A stretch of 10,385 bases of DNA, taken from Spirochaetaceae bacterium (GTDB taxonomy: Bacteria; Spirochaetota; Spirochaetia; DSM-27196; SLST01). The first letter of the stretch is position 1. Each line of letters opens with the position of its first letter. Location: assembly GCA_007129695.1 (NCBI GenBank), contig SKVA01000527.1:1-10385 (forward strand), read 5' to 3'. This document shows positions 7,303-10,385 of the stretch, piece after piece. A program made the translations under genes and the position numbers. The notes under the pieces were generated by a model. That model did not search any database, was not told where the DNA came from, and was given only the letters and a program-made list of their open reading frames with translations.

Positions 7303-7590
7303 TCAGAACCGTTCGCTGACGATCTGTACGTCCTGTATTCGTCCCATGCACTCCTCTTCGATGAAGTGCATCGTCTTCTGCATGATCTTTTCGCCGTGCA
7401 CCCGCGAGTTCGACACGACCGCCGCACCGAGCTGGGTGAAGCCGAGGCTCTCCTGCAGGTCTACCTCGGCCACGCTGATCCGGTACCGACGGATCAGTTT
7501 GTCCTTGAGCGACTTCACGATGCGTCGCTTGTCCTTGATCGACTCGATCTCGGGCAACTCGATGATGACCTGGAGCATGGATACGATCAT
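7303..7590 (-). CDS. DUF503 / YlxP-like protein
   Basis: A 95-residue protein of the full family length. It shows the family pattern: a first strand MIVSMLQVIIELP, SIKDKRRIVKSLKDKL (17-32), RISVAEVD (37-44) and LGAAVVSNSR (54-63), with a C-terminal strand DVQIVSERF. The family (YlxP in Bacillus, often beside infB and rbfA) has an unproven link to ribosome maturation. Here it is last in a three-gene unit, three bases after the stop of the voltage-sensor gene and with no clear Shine-Dalgarno, so its translation is probably coupled. The ATG at 7590 gives the typical family start. Confidence 0.88.
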   Translation of the reverse strand: MIVSMLQVIIELPEIESIKDKRRIVKSLKDKLIRRYRISVAEVDLQESLGFTQLGAAVVSNSRVHGEKIMQKTMHFIEEECMGRIQDVQIVSERF

Positions 7591-7593
7591 GGA

Positions 7594-8706
7594 TCAATCG
7601 TCGAGCAATCCCTGCACGTCGTCCATCGACAGGTCAAAGCCGTCGGCGCTTGCGGCCGAGCGACGATCCTTCAACGGCAGGTAGTGCTCGTTATACGCTC
7701 TCGCGAGCTCGAACACCTCGTCGTCGCGGTAGAGCCGCGGCACCTTGACCTCAAGGCTGTAGTTCGCCTCGGTGATACCGCGCGTCATCACGTGCAGCGG
7801 ATCGGTCACGGTTAGCGCGAAGTGCGGGCTGTAGGCGAACAGAAGCGAGCCGATCGTCACGACGATGATCGCAAAGTAGATCAGATTGCTCCGCGATTGA
7901 TCGCGGTTGACCGGGCGAAGGTCGAAGAACAGACGCACATCGCCGCGTTCGGCGAATCCGTAATCGTTCGGGCCGACCTGTCGCGCGTAGTAGTCGCTGT
8001 CAAACCGGGAAAAAACAGTACGCCCTTCGCGCTGAACCGCAAGCAGGCTGCTCTCGCGCGCCGCAAGCTCACCGGCGTCGATCGGTGCTCCCCGATCGAG
8101 ATCGGCCTCGACGGTCGATAGAAGCGTCGTGATCCTTGACTGGTAAGCGGTCTCAAGGCTCGGTACGTCGAACACACTGAACACGATCCCAAGAAGCATG
8201 ACGGTCGCGATGAGCACCGTGACCGACAGCGTAGCAACCTTGGCGACGTGACGCTGCGCCATCGTCGAGTCGGTGTTCCGGATTCGCGCGAACACCTTGA
8301 GCAGCCGCAGCAACCGAAGTACCCGAGCTATCCGGATGGCCTTGACGACCTTCAGCACGTTCAGCAACGACGCTCTGCCGAGCGCGATCGTCGAACCGCT
8401 CCACACCGCGAGCGCCGCGGGACCCGAACTGAGCAACACCAGAGGCAGGGACGCCAGGAGGTCGATCCATCCGCGCTCGTGCCAGAAGTAGATTCCGGTT
8501 CGCCGCCTGATGAAGCTGAAGTAGAGCCGGGTCAGGAACTCGACGCTGAAAAACACGTCGAGCGCGAGTCCCACGTAGAGCAGAACCTCGCGCGGCGCCC
8601 ACGCCCAGCCGGCAACGACCGCGAAATCGTCCAGAAATGTCTGGATGAGAACGAGAGCGATCGCCACCACGACAAGGTTTTCCCAGAAAGACTGCCTGTG
8701 TTCCAT
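7594..8706 (-). CDS. Voltage-sensor domain / periplasmic domain / HAMP membrane protein
   Basis: A 370-residue membrane protein. Residues about 8-143 form a four-helix voltage-sensor domain: S2 contains DVFFSVEFLTRLYFSF (E56, R60), S3 contains ERGWIDLLASLP (D82), and S4 has K119, K122, R125, R128, R131, R134 and K137, exactly three apart, then R141 and R143. A fifth membrane helix (about 155-180) and a sixth (about 275-298) flank a 95-residue segment with no potassium, sodium or calcium selectivity-filter motif, so it is not an ordinary channel; the segment is more like a small periplasmic sensing domain. Residues about 292-348 are a HAMP domain (TDPLHVMTRG, then RDDEVFELARAYNEHY). A 22-residue tail ends the protein, with no kinase, cyclase or MCP domain. 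The ATG at 8706 is one base after the stop of the upstream gene, with GGTGG just before it. Confidence 0.8.
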   Translation of the reverse strand: MEHRQSFWENLVVVAIALVLIQTFLDDFAVVAGWAWAPREVLLYVGLALDVFFSVEFLTRLYFSFIRRRTGIYFWHERGWIDLLASLPLVLLSSGPAALAVWSGSTIALGRASLLNVLKVVKAIRIARVLRLLRLLKVFARIRNTDSTMAQRHVAKVATLSVTVLIATVMLLGIVFSVFDVPSLETAYQSRITTLLSTVEADLDRGAPIDAGELAARESSLLAVQREGRTVFSRFDSDYYARQVGPNDYGFAERGDVRLFFDLRPVNRDQSRSNLIYFAIIVVTIGSLLFAYSPHFALTVTDPLHVMTRGITEANYSLEVKVPRLYRDDEVFELARAYNEHYLPLKDRRSAASADGFDLSMDDVQGLLDD

Positions 8707-8707
8707 A

Positions 8708-9631
8708 TTACCACCCGTTCTCCGCAGCTATCGAATAGAGCTCATCTATCATCTTGACGTCGAATCCGTAGAAGCGATAGTTGCGTCGCGCAACGCTGAG
8801 CCAGCTCTTGTCGGGCGAGTCTGCGCCCCGGTCAGCCCGCATGTTCGGCTGATACGAGCGGCAGCGCCACGACAGGATCGCCGCCATTCGCGCGGTCGCT
8901 TCAATGTACCGGTTCTCCTGAAACGACACGCTCGCGTTCGCGGCGCTGCGGATCAGTTCCTCGGGCGCGAGCGACAACGCCTCGCGCGCGGCGGCCACGA
9001 CCCGCTCGGCGTACTGCGCCTGGACGACTCCCGACGCGTGTTCGGCGAGTCCCGCCGTCGCCGACGATCCACTGCAGACGATCGGCTTGAGCAGCAGCGT
9101 CGCTTCGATCATCGCCTTGATCTCTTCCCTGCCGAGCCGCAAGCGCTGCACTTTCGTGAGTTCGAAATGGGAGTAGCCCTTGCGCGCCCACATCTGATCG
9201 CAGTACCGGTCGACAAACCCGTACGACACGGCCGCGAGCGGTCCGGTCATCACCCGGCGCGCATCCATTCGGCGCAACACGCCCCGCAGATACTCCCGGA
9301 TCTGATCGCGCACGCGCTCGCCACCGCTCGACTGCGGGCGAAGTAGCGCCACGAACCCGAACTGCATCCGGGCGAGGATCTCCTCAAGACGAGGCATCAG
9401 GGTAACATCAACCTCTTCGACGAGCGCCGAGAGCAGCAGCGACAGCGACTGGCTCCACGATGCCCCCGGGAAGAAACCCGGCGTCGAGAGCGTCGGTGCG
9501 AGCGCAGCGGCGTTCACGTGGAGAAACTGGATAATCTGCTCTTCACGCTGCAGCGGCGTCAGCGGCCCGAGCGCCGGGTTTGCAAGCAGCCGTGATACGA
9601 ACGTGCGTGCCCTGTCGTGCTCTTTCGCCAT
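8708..9631 (-). CDS. Helical protein of unknown function
   Basis: A 307-residue protein that I do not recognise. It has no signal peptide or membrane segment and appears almost wholly helical: an N-terminal stretch LTPLQREEQIIQFLHVNAAA, a middle VRDQIREYLRGVLRRMDARR, a conserved-looking FVDRYCDQMWARKGYSHFEL, an acidic/basic RLGREEIKAMIEATLLLKP, and a C-terminus ending YGFDVKMIDELYSIAAENGW. The open frame extends to 9766, but ATG 9631 is preferred because AAGAGAG lies right before it and the upstream part would overlap the promoter and start of the divergent gene. It is the first gene of the leftward unit and is followed one base later by the voltage-sensor/HAMP gene, so a shared function, such as a cytoplasmic partner of that receptor, is plausible but unproven. 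Confidence 0.75.
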   Translation of the reverse strand: MAKEHDRARTFVSRLLANPALGPLTPLQREEQIIQFLHVNAAALAPTLSTPGFFPGASWSQSLSLLLSALVEEVDVTLMPRLEEILARMQFGFVALLRPQSSGGERVRDQIREYLRGVLRRMDARRVMTGPLAAVSYGFVDRYCDQMWARKGYSHFELTKVQRLRLGREEIKAMIEATLLLKPIVCSGSSATAGLAEHASGVVQAQYAERVVAAAREALSLAPEELIRSAANASVSFQENRYIEATARMAAILSWRCRSYQPNMRADRGADSPDKSWLSVARRNYRFYGFDVKMIDELYSIAAENGW

Positions 9632-9674
9632 CTCTCTTACGTGTCGGCAGGCGCGGCGGATTCCATTACGCGCG

Positions 9675-9703
9675 TTTACACGATGCTCCGCCCGCAATAC
9701 TAT
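9675..9703 (+). promoter_or_regulatory. Sigma70-like promoter for the right-end secreted protein
   Basis: TTTACA (9675-9680), a 17-base spacer and TACTAT (9698-9703). A transcript starting six to eight bases past the -10 would begin at or next to the GTG at 9711, so this message looks leaderless. It lies in the 79-base region between the divergent genes starting at 9631 and 9711, where I see no equally good promoter for the leftward operon. Confidence 0.6.
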
Positions 9704-9710
9704 ACCGAGC

Positions 9711-10385
9711 GTGGCACCCCGCATAGCCCCCCTGGTGACGCTCCTGCTGATCGCGGTCGGCGCCACCGCTGAGATCGCTCAACCACCCTACCTGGAAGAA
9801 GCCCCGGAGTCGCTGTTCGAGTTCGAGATCGGTGCCGCCGAGGTTGATCTCTTTCTGATCGGGAGCTGGCGAGCCGACTCACGACTGGCCGCAACGTGGG
9901 TGCTGAGCGGCGGGCGGGCGATCCCGCGCGGTCCGGTGAGTTTTCCGGGAATGGAACCGACGATTCCGCTTCGCAACCGCGTCGATCTGACGCTGAGCCT
10001 GTGGCTGCTGGAACGTTACTTCTTCGAGACACGGATACGCTCGTCGCCAACCACCGCTCCCGGACAGACCGCAGCGCTCGCCGACGCGATAGCGCGGTCA
10101 ACCGTGCTCTTCGGGTACCAGGGGATGCCCGGCGAACCGCTTCAGTCGGTCCGGATCGGTAACACCGGAATAGGCATCGGACCCTACCCGTATCTGGGTA
10201 TCGGCGGCGCTCCCGATCCCGACGACACGGCGCCAGGAGCATCGGTCCGCCTCGTATCCGACCGATCGGTCCACGAGGCTATGCTCCGCCTGTCGCCTGC
10301 CGAGGAAGCATCGCTGACGTACGCCGGCGGAGGGATCGTCACCGAGCGCCGGGTAAACGCGTCCGGCTTCGAGCGTGCCCGGCAC
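9711..10385 (+). CDS. Secreted protein of unknown function (3' end outside window)
   Basis: The frame is open from GTG 9711 to the right edge (225 codons, no stop). The N-terminus is a signal peptide: APRIAPLVTLLLIAVGATA followed by a likely cleavage before EIAQPP, with no cysteine, so it is exported rather than lipidated. The mature part is rich in short strands and glycine (DLTLSLWLLERYFFETRIR, STVLFGYQGMPGEPLQSVRI, then GNTGIGIGPYPYLGIGG), which suggests a periplasmic or outer-membrane protein. I do not recognise the family. GTG 9711 is chosen because it gives a complete signal peptide and directly follows the -10 element at 9698-9703; no Shine-Dalgarno is present. Confidence 0.65.
   Translation, partial: MAPRIAPLVTLLLIAVGATAEIAQPPYLEEAPESLFEFEIGAAEVDLFLIGSWRADSRLAATWVLSGGRAIPRGPVSFPGMEPTIPLRNRVDLTLSLWLLERYFFETRIRSSPTTAPGQTAALADAIARSTVLFGYQGMPGEPLQSVRIGNTGIGIGPYPYLGIGGAPDPDDTAPGASVRLVSDRSVHEAMLRLSPAEEASLTYAGGGIVTERRVNASGFERARH

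Noticed and set aside
7594..8706. Ordinary voltage-gated ion channel
   Set aside because: No selectivity filter or pore helix is visible between the fifth and sixth membrane helices, and a HAMP domain follows.
9632..9766. N-terminal extension of the 307-residue protein to 9766
   Set aside because: It would run across the promoter and signal-peptide codons of the divergent gene, and its sequence is Arg/Ala-rich; ATG 9631 has a purine-rich ribosome binding site.

Overview
The window is GC-rich, tightly packed bacterial DNA with no RNA genes, insertion sequences, CRISPR arrays or long repeats that I can see, and no gene-free stretch longer than about 80 bases. The gene families point to a free-living, high-GC member of the Spirochaetes: a PilZ protein with a long N-terminal part of the spirochaetal DUF1577 type, a ComFB-family protein, an HD phosphohydrolase, a lipoprotein with a loose lipobox, and several proteins of unknown function. 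This taxonomic call is inference from protein style, not from a marker gene.

Layout, left to right. (1) A leftward transcription unit runs from 4795 to beyond the left edge: a lipoprotein (4079-4795), a PilZ protein that starts right after the lipoprotein stop codon (2831-4078), and, after a 60-base gap, a very large regulator-like protein (2770 to beyond base 1). That protein has a cyclase-like N-terminus, a STAND/AAA-type ATPase domain that has lost its P-loop, and a TPR-rich C-terminus. The 60-base gap holds a perfect hairpin that would bury the ribosome binding site of the large gene. (2) Diverging from the lipoprotein is a rightward group: an HD-domain phosphohydrolase (4824-6107), a 152-residue unknown protein (6144-6602), and a ComFB-family protein with a long extra C-terminal part (6589-7293), whose start overlaps the gene before it. 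(3) Converging on it from the right is a leftward operon: a 307-residue unknown protein (8708-9631), a membrane protein joining a voltage-sensor domain to a HAMP domain (7594-8706), and a DUF503/YlxP-like protein (7303-7590), with gaps of 1 and 3 bases. (4) Diverging from that operon is the start of a secreted protein of unknown function (9711 to beyond the right edge).

How the parts may work together. The window is mostly signalling: PilZ and ComFB are both families tied to cyclic dinucleotides, the large left protein looks like a nucleotide-cyclase/STAND/TPR relic, and the voltage-sensor/HAMP protein looks like a receptor. That receptor has a textbook S4 helix (seven positive residues exactly three apart), but no pore and no catalytic output domain. 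Its last residues resemble the CheY-binding peptide at the start of FliM. This is the most interesting lead in the window: a possible membrane-potential receptor feeding the motility machinery.

Expression style. Genes that appear to begin transcription units have sigma70-like promoter hexamers that nearly touch the start codon and no Shine-Dalgarno sequence, so they look leaderless. Several genes inside units have Shine-Dalgarno sequences or overlap their neighbour.
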